Below the pieces are notes generated by a model that worked only from the letters and a program-made list of their open reading frames with translations, was not told the DNA's origin and searched no databases. Source: Kaistia dalseonensis (GTDB lineage Bacteria > Pseudomonadota > Alphaproteobacteria > Rhizobiales > Kaistiaceae). Taken from it: a DNA stretch of 64,000 nucleotides. The translations under genes and the position numbers were made by a program. Where the stretch lies: the NCBI RefSeq assembly GCF_030814715.1, contig NZ_JAUSVO010000002.1, positions 744,001-808,000 on the forward strand, read 5' to 3'. Below are positions 10,880-19,371 of the stretch, one piece after another (the stretch's first letter is position 1; each line of letters starts with the position of its first letter).

Positions 10880-11935
10880 TCAGCCCGCTTTGCCCATGAC
10901 GAGCGACAGCGGCGGCGGATCGCTCTCGCCGCCGACGAGATGCATCGGCCAGATCTCCTGGACCACGGGGCCGGGATAGAGATCCCGATAGGCGGGCATC
11001 AGGCCGAGCATCGCCTCGGCGAGGCGGCGGCCCATGTCGAACAGCGAGACCTCGAAGCAGGTCAGCGTCGGCGACAGGAAGCGCGCCTGCGGGCTCCGTC
11101 GGAAGCCGATGACCGCCATGTCGCGTCCCGGCATCAATCCCGCATCATGCAGCCGTCGATAGGCGCCGATCGCCATGATCTCGTTGACGAGCAGCATGGC
11201 GGTCGGGCGTTCCGCGAGCGCGAGCAGCCGGTCGGTCGCGCCATAGCCGCCTTCCTCGCTGGTCTGGTCGGCGCGGATGACGAACTCGGGCCGGTAGGGA
11301 ATGCCGGCCTCGGCCATCGCCCTGCGATAGCCATCGGCGAAGACATAGCCGAGATTGATGTCGTTGCCGGTGTTGATGAGACCGATCCGGCGATGGCCCC
11401 GCGCGACGAGGCGGCGGACCGATTCGGCGGCCACGCCCTCAAAATCGAGATCGATCCAGGAATGCGGTCCGCCGGACAGGCTCCGCCCGAGTGCAACGAA
11501 GGGAATCTCGCGCTCGATCAGATAGTCGATGCGTTCGTCATGGCGCTGCGTCGCGGAGATGAACAGCCCGTCGACGAAGCGACGCGAGACGACACGGCGC
11601 ACATAGTCGCACGGGTCGTCGTCAAAGGGGCAGGGCAGGATGATGAGATCGAGATGGTGCTGCGCGAAGACCGATTGCACGCCGTCATAGACGCTCATGA
11701 AGAACGTATCGCCGTGGAGGCTGGTCTCGCGATTTGTCTCGATCATGAAGCCGACGGCATTGGTTGTGCCCTGGCGCAGGCTGCGTCCCGACTGATTCGG
11801 CGCATAGCCGAGTTCGGCAGCCGCCTTCAGCACGCGCTCCCGCGTCTCGGCATTGACGTCGGCGCGGCCGTTCAGGGCACGCGAGACGGTCCCGATCGAA
11901 ATGTTCAGGTGCCGGGCAAGTTCGCGGATGCTCAC
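10880..11935 (-). CDS. LacI-family transcriptional regulator
   Basis: A 351-residue repressor with an N-terminal LacI helix-turn-helix (SIRELARHLNISIGTVSRAL, then NAETRERVLKAAAELGY, residues 2-45) and the minor-groove YAPNQSGRSLR hinge, followed by a periplasmic-binding-protein-like effector domain. It is divergent from the sugar operon that starts at 12181, and two LacI-type palindromes lie in the 245-base gap. It is therefore very likely the local repressor, relieved by a sugar or sugar derivative handled by that operon. The effector is unknown. Confidence 0.93.
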   Translation of the reverse strand: MSIRELARHLNISIGTVSRALNGRADVNAETRERVLKAAAELGYAPNQSGRSLRQGTTNAVGFMIETNRETSLHGDTFFMSVYDGVQSVFAQHHLDLIILPCPFDDDPCDYVRRVVSRRFVDGLFISATQRHDERIDYLIEREIPFVALGRSLSGGPHSWIDLDFEGVAAESVRRLVARGHRRIGLINTGNDINLGYVFADGYRRAMAEAGIPYRPEFVIRADQTSEEGGYGATDRLLALAERPTAMLLVNEIMAIGAYRRLHDAGLMPGRDMAVIGFRRSPQARFLSPTLTCFEVSLFDMGRRLAEAMLGLMPAYRDLYPGPVVQEIWPMHLVGGESDPPPLSLVMGKAG

Positions 11936-12066
11936 GCGGATCGATCTCCTTCAGCCCTGTCCGCCCGGCCGTGCCGGCGCGGCACGGACGGCGCTTCCTG
12001 GCATCGTCGATGGTGGGTGTACAACCGCGCAGCGGCACTTGTCCATTCGTGCCTACATCCGCGCTC

Positions 12067-12095
12067 TTGACAAGAGGCGATCTTCATTGTGTGAT
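12067..12095 (+). promoter_or_regulatory. Sigma-70 type promoter of the sugar operon
   Basis: A perfect TTGACA (12067-12072) is followed after 17 bases by TGTGAT (12090-12095), which matches the -10 consensus at four of six positions. Transcription should begin near 12102, at the centre of the first operator. The leader would be about 80 bases. Confidence 0.6.
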
Positions 12096-12109
12096 CGTAA
12101 ACGTTTACG
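12096..12109. promoter_or_regulatory. LacI-family operator O1
   Basis: CGTAAACGTTTACG is a perfect 14-bp palindrome with the central CG typical of LacI/GalR-family operators. It abuts the -10 element and covers the expected start site, which is the classical place for repression. Confidence 0.75.
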
Positions 12110-12122
12110 GCTCTCTTGCGGC

Positions 12123-12144
12123 GCACCGAAAACGTTTGCGGTGC
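12123..12144. promoter_or_regulatory. LacI-family operator O2
   Basis: A 22-bp palindrome (GCACCGAAAACGTTTGCGGTGC without its last two bases is already diagnostic) has a single mismatched pair around a central CG at 12133/12134. Its centre is 31 bp from the centre of O1, close to three helical turns, so two repressor dimers could bind on one DNA face. Confidence 0.65.
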
Positions 12145-12180
12145 AGCAAATGAGGACAGAGCCGCGGGAGGAGACCTGGA

Positions 12181-13203
12181 ATGCAACGTGCCGTTTTGAT
12201 CGGCTGCGGAGCTATGAGCCGTGCCTGGCTCGAGGCCGCGAAGACGATCGACAATCTCGAAATCGTCGGTCTTGCCGATATTGATGCCAGCCGTGCTTCT
12301 GCGCGGGCTGCCGAATTCGGCCTCGACAAGGCCGTGATCGCGACCGATATCGACGAACTGATCGCCAAGACCAATCCCGACATCGTCTTCGACGTCGTCA
12401 TCCCCGGCGCGCGTCATCGCATCGTCTCGACGGCCTTGGCCGCGGGCTGCCATGTCCTCTCCGAAAAGCCGATGGCGGAGACGCTCGACGAGGCGCGAGA
12501 CCTGATCCGCCGCGCTGAAGCCGCCGGCAAGCTGCATGTCGTTGTCCAGAACCGCCGCTATATCGAGGGCGTCCGCCGCATCCGCCGCGCGCTCGCCGCG
12601 GGCGTCATCGGCGACGTGACCAGCCTTCACTGCGATTTCTTCCTCGCGCCGCATTTCGGCGGTTTTCGCGAAGAGATGGACCATGTGCTCCTGCTCGACA
12701 TGGCGATCCATACCTTCGACGCCGCGCGCCTGATGGCCGGCGCGGCGCCCTCCGCCGTCTATTGCCGCGAATGGAACCCGAAGAACTCCTGGTACAAGCA
12801 GGGCTCCTCCGCCTCCGCGATCTTCGAGTTCGGCGATGGCGTGATCTTCAACTATCGCGGCAGCTGGTGTGCCGACGGGTTCCGCACGAGCTGGGAGAGT
12901 GCCTGGCGTATCGTGGGAACCAAGGGTTCGCTCGTCTGGGACGGGCATGACGATATTCGTGCCGAGATCGCCGGGACGGCGATCGACGGCCTGTTCTCCG
13001 AGGTGGTCGCTGTCGAGCTTCCTCCCCTCGCCGCGTCCGATCGCACCGGCGGCCACCTCGGGGTCATGCAGGACTTCATCGCCGCCACGCGTGGCGGCCC
13101 CGTGCCGGAGACGGTCGGGTACGAGAACATCAAGAGCCTGGCCATGACCTTCGGCGCGATTGAAAGCGCCGAGACCGGCCGCCGGGTCGACGTGATCATC
13201 TAG
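12181..13203 (+). CDS. Gfo/Idh/MocA-family oxidoreductase
   Basis: A 340-residue NAD(P)-dependent dehydrogenase expected to oxidise a sugar or polyol in the cytoplasm. The Rossmann start VLIGCGAMSRAWLEA and the EKPMAE motif (residues 98-103, with the catalytic-type Lys) are diagnostic. HTFDAARLMAG lies in the substrate domain. It is the first gene of the operon under the LacI-type operators, with GGGAGGAGA upstream of its ATG. It is followed within ten bases by the isomerase gene. The substrate is unknown. Confidence 0.88.
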   Translation: MQRAVLIGCGAMSRAWLEAAKTIDNLEIVGLADIDASRASARAAEFGLDKAVIATDIDELIAKTNPDIVFDVVIPGARHRIVSTALAAGCHVLSEKPMAETLDEARDLIRRAEAAGKLHVVVQNRRYIEGVRRIRRALAAGVIGDVTSLHCDFFLAPHFGGFREEMDHVLLLDMAIHTFDAARLMAGAAPSAVYCREWNPKNSWYKQGSSASAIFEFGDGVIFNYRGSWCADGFRTSWESAWRIVGTKGSLVWDGHDDIRAEIAGTAIDGLFSEVVAVELPPLAASDRTGGHLGVMQDFIAATRGGPVPETVGYENIKSLAMTFGAIESAETGRRVDVII

Positions 13204-13212
13204 GAGCAGACC

Positions 13213-14118
13213 GTGAGCAATCCCGCCCTCGACATTCGTATCGGCACCATGATCAAGGGCAATCTGCCCGATCCGGCCGCCTATGTTCGCCAGATCCTGC
13301 CGCTCGGCTTCGAGTCGATCGAGCCCTTCTTCTGGCAGACGATCGGCAACAAGGACATTCCCAAGCTCGCCGCCGAGCTCAAGGATGCGATCGGCGATGC
13401 CGACGTGAAGATCGACACGCTCGGCATGTTCGGCAATCCGCTCGAGACGACCGATATCGACCAGCAGACGCTCGAAGGCTGGAAAACGCTGATCGACAAT
13501 GCCCATCTCTTCGGCGCCAAGACGATCGCCGGCTTCACTGGCCGCATCCGCGGCAAGTCGATCGAGGAGAGCCTGCCGCGCTACAAGGAAGTCTGGAGCG
13601 ATCTCGCCAAGCGCGCCGCAGACAAGGGCGTGCGCCTCGCCTTCGAGAATTGCGCCATGGACGGCAACTGGGCTACGGGCGACTGGAACATCGCGCATAA
13701 TCCCGACGCCTGGGAGCTGATGTTCAACGAGACGCCGGACGACAATATCGGCCTCGAATGGGAGCCGTGCCATCAGATGGTCTATCTGATCGACCCGATC
13801 CCGCAGATCCGCAAATGGGCGCCGAAGATTTTCCACGTCCACGGCAAGGACGCGACGATTCGCTGGGACGTGATCCGCGAGAGCGGCGTGTTCGGGAAGT
13901 TCCCCTTCGTGCAGATGCGCTCGCCCGGCTTCGGCGACAGCGACTGGGCACGCGTGATCAGCGAACTGCGCCTCGCCGGCTACAAGGGCTGCATCGACAT
14001 CGAAGGCTGGCACGATCCGGTCTATCGTGATGCGCTCGAAATGACCGGTCAGGTCCGCTCGCTCAACTATCTGAAGGAGGCCCGTGGCGGCGCCGCCTTC
14101 GTGCCGAACCCGAGCTGA
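13213..14118 (+). CDS. Sugar phosphate isomerase/epimerase (xylose isomerase-like TIM barrel)
   Basis: A 301-residue protein of the AP endonuclease 2/xylose isomerase-like fold, which commonly isomerises or epimerises ketoses or inosose-type compounds. The carboxylate and His metal ligands of the barrel are visible as FENCAMDG, LEWEPCH, FHVHGKD and DIEGWHD. The start is GTG, because the TAGGAG that overlaps the upstream stop codon is placed correctly for it and the N-terminal strand RIGTMIKG follows. It shares the operon with the oxidoreductase and the ABC importer, which suggests catabolism of the imported sugar. Confidence 0.85.
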   Translation: MSNPALDIRIGTMIKGNLPDPAAYVRQILPLGFESIEPFFWQTIGNKDIPKLAAELKDAIGDADVKIDTLGMFGNPLETTDIDQQTLEGWKTLIDNAHLFGAKTIAGFTGRIRGKSIEESLPRYKEVWSDLAKRAADKGVRLAFENCAMDGNWATGDWNIAHNPDAWELMFNETPDDNIGLEWEPCHQMVYLIDPIPQIRKWAPKIFHVHGKDATIRWDVIRESGVFGKFPFVQMRSPGFGDSDWARVISELRLAGYKGCIDIEGWHDPVYRDALEMTGQVRSLNYLKEARGGAAFVPNPS

Positions 14119-14138
14119 ACGCCGGGTCCTGAGGAGAC

Positions 14139-14162
14139 GATCCGCCGGCCCGCCGGCGGATC
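14139..14162 (+). promoter_or_regulatory. Intergenic stem-loop before the binding-protein gene
   Basis: A perfect 10-bp stem (GATCCGCCGG with CCGGCGGATC) closes a CCCG tetraloop between the isomerase and the binding-protein gene. There is no U-run, so it is more likely an mRNA processing or stabilising element than a terminator. Confidence 0.5.
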
Positions 14163-14222
14163 GGGACGAGAAGCCGACGCGCTTGAGGAAGCGTAGACGA
14201 CCAAATTCACGTGGAGGAGAAC

Positions 14223-15443
14223 ATGAAGAAAACCCTAGTTCTGATCGCGGGGGCGCTCGGCCTTCTCGCATCGACGGCGATAGCCTCGGCCGAGGATGTC
14301 ACGCTGAACGTCTGGACCATCGATCGCCAGTCGGATCCCGGCTACAACTACGTCATGGCGGACGAGTTCACGAAGCTCCATCCGAACATCAAGTTCAACA
14401 TCAAGCATGTCGAGTTCGCCGATTGGGCAAACGACATCATGCGCGCCGTGGCGACGGGCACGCAGCCTGATATCGCCTATGTCGACAATCCCAACACGCC
14501 GTTCCTGTCGTCCAAGGGCGCGCTGCTCGACCTGACGCCGTATCTCAAGGATTCGACGATCGTCGACACGACGAAAATCTTCCCGGGACCGCTCTCGACC
14601 GTCACCTGGGATGGCAAGGTCTATGGCCTCCCGCGCGGCTCGAACACGATTGCGCTCTACTATAACGCCGACATGTTCAAGGCCGCCGGCCTCGACCCGG
14701 ACAAGCCGCCGCAGACCTGGCAGGAACTCTACGATACGGCCAAGAAGCTGACGGATCCGTCCAAGAACGTCTATGGCCTCGCCTTCTCCGCCAATGGCAA
14801 TGAGGAAGGCACCTTCCAGTTCCTGCCCTGGGCGCAGTCGACCGGCGCCGATTTCGACCACATCTCCGATCCCGGCGCGGTCCGTGCGCTCGAGATGTGG
14901 CAGAAGATCATCGACGAGAAGCTCGCCTCGCCGGATACGCTGATCCGCGGCCAGTATGATTCGATGGCCACCTTCAATGCGCAGAACGCCGCCATGGGCA
15001 TTTCCGGCCCCTGGGAGCTGCCGCGCATGTCGAAGGACGCGAAGTTCGATTTCCGCGTCGCATTGCTTCCGACCGAGAAGGAAGGCGACAAGCGCGCCTC
15101 GGCGCTCGGCGAAGGCAACAATGTGATCTTCGCCAAGACCCAGCACCCGAAGGAAGCGTTCATGTACCTCGAGTACATGTATTCGCAGATGCCGCGTGTC
15201 TGGAACGAGTTCGGCTTCCTGCCGTCCTATCCGGTCGAGGCCAAGGACCCGAAATGGTCGGCGCAGTATGAAGTCTTCGCCGAATCCATGAAGTATGCCC
15301 GCGCGCGCGGTCCCTCGCCCGACTGGGCGAAGATCTCGAAGGCGATCTCGACCGCGATCCAGGCCGCGCTGACCCATCAGACCGATGCGCAGACCGCCCT
15401 GAACACGGCTCAGACGACAATCAACGGCGTCCTCGGCAAGTAG
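14223..15443 (+). CDS. Sugar ABC transporter substrate-binding protein (family 1)
   Basis: A 406-residue periplasmic binding protein of the MalE/UgpB type. It begins with a Sec signal peptide (MKKTLVLIAGALGLLASTA, with probable cleavage after ASA near residue 23) and continues with LNVWTIDRQSDPG, the usual first strand. The ATG at 14223 follows GTGGAGGAG, so the in-frame GTG at 14211 is part of the ribosome binding site and not the start. Two permeases follow. Hairpins on both sides suggest that it is expressed more than its neighbours. The ligand is a sugar or polyol, not further identifiable. Confidence 0.92.
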   Translation: MKKTLVLIAGALGLLASTAIASAEDVTLNVWTIDRQSDPGYNYVMADEFTKLHPNIKFNIKHVEFADWANDIMRAVATGTQPDIAYVDNPNTPFLSSKGALLDLTPYLKDSTIVDTTKIFPGPLSTVTWDGKVYGLPRGSNTIALYYNADMFKAAGLDPDKPPQTWQELYDTAKKLTDPSKNVYGLAFSANGNEEGTFQFLPWAQSTGADFDHISDPGAVRALEMWQKIIDEKLASPDTLIRGQYDSMATFNAQNAAMGISGPWELPRMSKDAKFDFRVALLPTEKEGDKRASALGEGNNVIFAKTQHPKEAFMYLEYMYSQMPRVWNEFGFLPSYPVEAKDPKWSAQYEVFAESMKYARARGPSPDWAKISKAISTAIQAALTHQTDAQTALNTAQTTINGVLGK

Positions 15444-15458
15444 GCCGCGCCTCGCCTC

Positions 15459-15491
15459 GGGCTTCAGCCGTAGTCGCGGCTGGAGCCCTTT
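15459..15491 (+). terminator. Partial terminator/attenuator after the binding-protein gene
   Basis: A 12-bp stem with one G-T pair (15459-15470 with 15477-15488, loop of six bases) is followed by TTT. In ABC importer operons such a leaky hairpin commonly lets most transcripts end after the binding protein. Here it stands 15 bases after the stop codon. Confidence 0.5.
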
Positions 15492-15531
15492 CTCGCAAGG
15501 CCGCCCTGCCTGCACATGCCGGGTATCGACT

Positions 15532-15551
15532 GGCCGCCATCTTGGGCGGCC
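15532..15551 (+). promoter_or_regulatory. Second intergenic stem-loop before the permease genes
   Basis: GGCCGCC (15532-15538) pairs with GGCGGCC (15545-15551) around a six-base loop. It may act together with the preceding hairpin in RNA processing. No U-run follows. Confidence 0.35.
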
Positions 15552-15618
15552 CTGACGGTTCCGGCGCAGCACGGCGGATCAGCCATGGCGCTCGTCCCCA
15601 CCTCAACGGAGCCCGCCC

Positions 15619-16521
15619 TTGTCGTCCATCTTTCGCAGCGCCCATGACGGCCGCGGGTTCGATATCGCGCTCGCACTTCTGGCCCTGGCCTATCTGCTGG
15701 TCTTCTCGGCCTTTCCCCTCGTCTACAACATCCTGATGTCGTTTCAGGAAGTGGACATGTTCAGCCTCGCTTCGCTGAGCCGCCCCTTTGTCGGCCTGGC
15801 GAACTACATGACCCTGTTCGCCAATCCGGATTTCTGGCCGATCATGGGCAATACGGCGCTGTTCGTCGTGCTCTGCATCACGTTCCAGCTTCTGTTCGGC
15901 TTCGGCCTGGCGCTGTTCTTCCAGCAGGATTTCTTCGGCGCGAGCTATCTGCGCGGCTTCTTCCTCGCCGCATGGATCATCCCGGCGCTGGTCGCCGGCG
16001 CGGTCTGGAAATGGATCTTCGCGGGCGATGCCGGCGTGCTGAACTATCTGCTCTCATCGGTAGGGCTGATCGACCAGAAGATCTTCTGGCTCTCGAACCC
16101 CGCCATTTCGCTCTATTCGGTCATCATCGCCAATATCTGGCTCGGCATTCCCTTCAACATGATCCTCCTCTCGGTCGGCCTCGCCGGCATTCCGAAGGAC
16201 ATGTATGAGGCCGCGGCACTCGATGGCGCGGGGCCGTGGAAGCGCTTCTTCTTCATGACGCTGCCGATGATGCGCTCGACGCTCGGCGCCGTGATCTCGC
16301 TCGGCATCATCTTCACGTTGCAGCAGTTCGATCTCTTCGCCTCGCTGACCCAGGGCGGACCGGCCAACGCCTCGAACGTCGCGCAATACTGGTCGTGGCA
16401 GCTGTCGTTCCAGACCTATGACATCGCCTCGGGAAGCGCTGTCTCCGTGCTGATGCTCGGCTTCGTCATCGTAGTCGCCTTCATCTATGTCCGCTCCACG
16501 CGGCACGAATACAGCGCCTGA
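15619..16521 (+). CDS. Sugar ABC transporter permease (MalF-like)
   Basis: A 300-residue inner-membrane permease with about six transmembrane segments and the ABC permease EAA loop EAAALDGAGPWKRFFFMTLP (about residues 196-215), the docking site for the ATPase. The start is TTG at 15619, since CAACGGAG is close upstream and no ATG precedes the first membrane segment in frame. It lies 175 bases after the binding-protein gene. It is the first of two permeases and ends ten bases before the second. Confidence 0.9.
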   Translation: MSSIFRSAHDGRGFDIALALLALAYLLVFSAFPLVYNILMSFQEVDMFSLASLSRPFVGLANYMTLFANPDFWPIMGNTALFVVLCITFQLLFGFGLALFFQQDFFGASYLRGFFLAAWIIPALVAGAVWKWIFAGDAGVLNYLLSSVGLIDQKIFWLSNPAISLYSVIIANIWLGIPFNMILLSVGLAGIPKDMYEAAALDGAGPWKRFFFMTLPMMRSTLGAVISLGIIFTLQQFDLFASLTQGGPANASNVAQYWSWQLSFQTYDIASGSAVSVLMLGFVIVVAFIYVRSTRHEYSA

Positions 16522-16531
16522 GGACGAACCC

Positions 16532-17344
16532 ATGAAACGCTATGTGCTCTTCGTCGTCGCGCTGTGCTTCCTGGCGATCTATCTCTTTCCGCTCTACTGG
16601 ATGTATCTGACGGCGTTCAAGCCGTCCTCGGAGACCTTCACCTACCCGCCGACCTTCTGGCCGACGCATCCGCAGTTCAATTTCGTCCAGACCTTCATCG
16701 ACAAGAAGATGGACGTCTATCTCTGGAACTCGATGGTGATCGCCGTCGGCACGACGATCATCGCGGCGCTGATCGGCACGGGCTGCGCCTATGCGCTCGC
16801 CCGCGTTCGCTCGCTCGGCATGGATATCGTGCTGTTCCTGGTGCTGATGATGCAGGTGTTGCCGCCTTCACTGATGGCCACGCCGATCTTCGTGCTGTTC
16901 AATCAGGTCGGCCTGATCGCGACGCCCCGCTTCGCCGTCGTGCTCGCCCAATCGGCCAAGGTGCTTCCGCTCTTCATCGTGCTCTGCCGGACCTCGTTCA
17001 TGCAGATCCCGAAGGAGCTGGAGGAGGCGGCGCGCGTCGACGGCGCGTCCCGTCTCGGCGCCTTCCTCAGGATCGCCGTGCCGCTCGCGCGCAATGGCAT
17101 CCTGGTGACGTCGGTGCTGATCTTTCTCCAGTCGTTCGGCGAATATGTCTATTCGCGCTCACTGATCTCGCAGGAGGACCTGCAGACGGCGACCGTCGGG
17201 CTGATGAACTTCATGGGTCCGAACACGACCGACTGGAACGGCATCATGACCTATGCGGTCATCTATGTGACGCCGATCCTGATCGTGTTCATGCTGCTGC
17301 AGCGCAAGATCGTCAGCGGCCTCACGGCTGGCGCCCTGAAATAA
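16532..17344 (+). CDS. Sugar ABC transporter permease (MalG-like)
   Basis: A 270-residue permease with an N-terminal transmembrane segment (FVVALCFLAIYLFPLYWMYL) and the EAA loop ELEEAARVDGASRLGAFLRI. I take the ATG at 16532, eight bases after AGGACG, because an upstream in-frame start at 16487 would overlap the previous gene and adds a non-hydrophobic tail. It is the last gene of the operon. No ATPase gene follows: the next gene is on the other strand 13 bases later. Confidence 0.9.
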   Translation: MKRYVLFVVALCFLAIYLFPLYWMYLTAFKPSSETFTYPPTFWPTHPQFNFVQTFIDKKMDVYLWNSMVIAVGTTIIAALIGTGCAYALARVRSLGMDIVLFLVLMMQVLPPSLMATPIFVLFNQVGLIATPRFAVVLAQSAKVLPLFIVLCRTSFMQIPKELEEAARVDGASRLGAFLRIAVPLARNGILVTSVLIFLQSFGEYVYSRSLISQEDLQTATVGLMNFMGPNTTDWNGIMTYAVIYVTPILIVFMLLQRKIVSGLTAGALK

Positions 17345-17356
17345 TGGGCGGCGGCC

Positions 17357-17869
17357 TCACTGTCGGATCAGCGTGGTCTCCACGCTGCCGACGGGCAGGC
17401 CCATTGCATAGATGACGGCGCGGTTCAAAATCGCGCCGCGTCCGCCGCGCTCGATCCTGTCCTCGAAATGCAGGCGCACCGTCACGCCGGATTTCTGCTT
17501 CATGTCGATATTGTAGGAGAGGTGGATGGCATCGGGCTCGACCCGCACATCCGCCTCGCCGACGACGTCCTGCCGTGTGCCGGCATAGCGCCCCGGACCT
17601 ATCTTGCGGAAGCGCCAGGTGCGCCGGTCCATATGGCCGTCGTCGAAACGGAAGATCTGGTCGAGTACGAACTGGTCGCCCGATTGATGGCCGCTCGTCG
17701 TCACGAGAAAGCGGCGATCCAGTCCGATGATGGCGCTCTGGAACCGGCCACGGCCGACGGCGCGGCCAAAAAAGGCCTGCTCCAGCCCGGTCTGGGCCGC
17801 ATCGACCTGAATGCTGCCGTTTGCGGCGAGCATCATGAGCGCAACCGAGAGAATGCGGATCGCTTTCAT
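17357..17869 (-). CDS. DUF3833-like exported protein
   Basis: A 170-residue protein with a signal peptide (residues 1-24, ending near VDA) and a beta-rich body. The pattern FFGRAVGRGRFQS, LDRRFLVTTSG, LDQIFRFDDG and RRTWRF followed by DVVGEADV matches what I know of DUF3833. Most members are lipoproteins, but no lipobox cysteine is visible here, so this one is probably free in the periplasm. Its function is unknown. It is convergent with the sugar operon and ends 13 bases from it. Confidence 0.65.
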   Translation of the reverse strand: MKAIRILSVALMMLAANGSIQVDAAQTGLEQAFFGRAVGRGRFQSAIIGLDRRFLVTTSGHQSGDQFVLDQIFRFDDGHMDRRTWRFRKIGPGRYAGTRQDVVGEADVRVEPDAIHLSYNIDMKQKSGVTVRLHFEDRIERGGRGAILNRAVIYAMGLPVGSVETTLIRQ

Positions 17870-17940
17870 GCGGCCCCCGGGAACGACAGCGCCTGTCGAG
17901 CCCGGACATCCTACCGCATTGGGCGCAATGCGCCAGCGGC

Positions 17941-18408
17941 TCAGGCCGCGTTTGAAGCCGTTGCGCTGCCCGTCAGCACGGCGTAGAGCGCCGTCTGGTC
18001 GTTCGAGGCGCGAAGCTTGGTGGCAAGGCCCGGTTCGCGCAGCAGCCGCGCGATGCGCGCAAGTGCCTTCAGATGGTCTGCCCCGGCGCTTTCGGGCGCC
18101 AGGAGCAGGAAGATGAGGTCGACCGGCTGGTCATCCAGGGATTCGAAATCGATCGGTTTGACGAGGCGGGCAAAGACGCCATGAATGCGCGTCAGCGACG
18201 GCAACTTGCCATGGGGAATGGCAATACCATTGCCGACGCCTGTCGATCCCAGCCTCTCGCGCTGCAGAAGCGTGTCGAAGATCTGCCGCTCGTCGAGACC
18301 GGTCAGCTTCGCCGCCTTTTCCGCCAGTTCCTGGAGGGCCTGCTTTTTGCCATTCGCTTTCAGCGCCGGGACAATCGAATCCGGGCTGATGAGATCGCTG
18401 AGGTCCAT
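17941..18408 (-). CDS. ptsN: PTS IIA-like nitrogen regulatory protein PtsN (EIIA-Ntr)
   Basis: PtsN is a phosphoryl acceptor of the PTS-Ntr chain that links nitrogen and potassium status to regulation. The 155-residue protein has the phosphorylated His66 in GIAIPHGKL, and DLIFLLLAPESAGADHLKAL further on. I start it at MDLSDLISPD (ATG 18408). An upstream in-frame start adds 13 unrelated residues. It follows hpf at 100 bases, and rpoN is further upstream on the same strand, the usual rpoN-hpf-ptsN order. Confidence 0.93.
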   Translation of the reverse strand: MDLSDLISPDSIVPALKANGKKQALQELAEKAAKLTGLDERQIFDTLLQRERLGSTGVGNGIAIPHGKLPSLTRIHGVFARLVKPIDFESLDDQPVDLIFLLLAPESAGADHLKALARIARLLREPGLATKLRASNDQTALYAVLTGSATASNAA

Positions 18409-18508
18409 GGCTTGGTTCAAAATGCCTCGTTCAAACCTTCGGTCCAAGACCCGTCGTTTCGACGCGCTCCCCGAGCGCGTCGAATTCGTGCTCCGACTTT
18501 AAGCGGAA

Positions 18509-19105
18509 TCACTGTCCGACGGAATCCCCTTTGCCGGCCTGCGCCGGGTCGATCCACCCAATATTTCCATCATGCCGGCGGTAAATGACGTTGACACCGC
18601 CGTGACCGGCATGACGGAAGACGATGACCGGCGCGTTGGCGAGGTCCATCGCCATGACCGCGCCCGACACGGAAAGCGTCTTGAGCGTCTTTGTTTCTTC
18701 GGCGATCACCATCGGGCTGTAGTCAGCCGGGATCTCCTCGTCCTCGTCCGGGGTGGCGGCGAGAACGACATAATTCGCCGCCTCCGCGTCGACGCCGTTC
18801 CTGGCGTCGTGGTGGTGGTCCTTGAGCCGGCGCTTGTAGCGCCGCAGGCGCTTGTCGATGCGCTCCGCCGCCTGCTCGAAGGTCGGATAAATCTCGTGGC
18901 CACGCCCCTCGGCCTGCAGATCAGCGCCGCTGTCGAGATGCAGCGCGCAATCGACGCGGTAGCCGCTACCGTCGCGTTCGAGCACGACACGGCCCGAGAA
19001 GCCTCCGTCGAAATATTTGGCGATAGCAGCGCCCATACGCGTTTCGACATGCGTGCGATAGGCGTCGCTGATCTCGATATTCTTGCCGGAGATGCGGAGA
19101 GACAT
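18509..19105 (-). CDS. hpf: Ribosome hibernation promoting factor, long form
   Basis: A 198-residue HPF/RaiA-family protein that dimerises or inactivates 70S ribosomes in stationary phase. The N-terminal domain (MSLRISGKNIEISDAYRTHV) covers about residues 1-95. After an acidic linker, the C-terminal dimerisation domain (PMVIAEETKTLKTLSVSGAV, ending in HGGVNVIYRRHDGNIGWIDP) marks the long form. It lies between rpoN and ptsN. The 266-base gap upstream leaves room for its own promoter. Confidence 0.93.
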   Translation of the reverse strand: MSLRISGKNIEISDAYRTHVETRMGAAIAKYFDGGFSGRVVLERDGSGYRVDCALHLDSGADLQAEGRGHEIYPTFEQAAERIDKRLRRYKRRLKDHHHDARNGVDAEAANYVVLAATPDEDEEIPADYSPMVIAEETKTLKTLSVSGAVMAMDLANAPVIVFRHAGHGGVNVIYRRHDGNIGWIDPAQAGKGDSVGQ

Positions 19106-19371
19106 GGATTTCGTACCCCTTGGTCCTCGTTGCGAACCGAGGCTGCTCTGCGCGTGCGCAGATTGCGGCCCCGCCGGGCACTAACGACTACCGGCATCCA
19201 AAGCCTGCCAGCGTTTTGGGCCGATGATCGACCCTGTCTCGCAGGCCTCCGATACCTTCGGCGCCGCGCCCTTCTAGTGATGGCTGGTCAGGAAGTCAAG
19301 AAAACGCCCCAGCCGAGACCATCATGTCCTGAAGCTGGGCATCCGTCGAGGGCAAGGCAAGGGTAAAGCGA

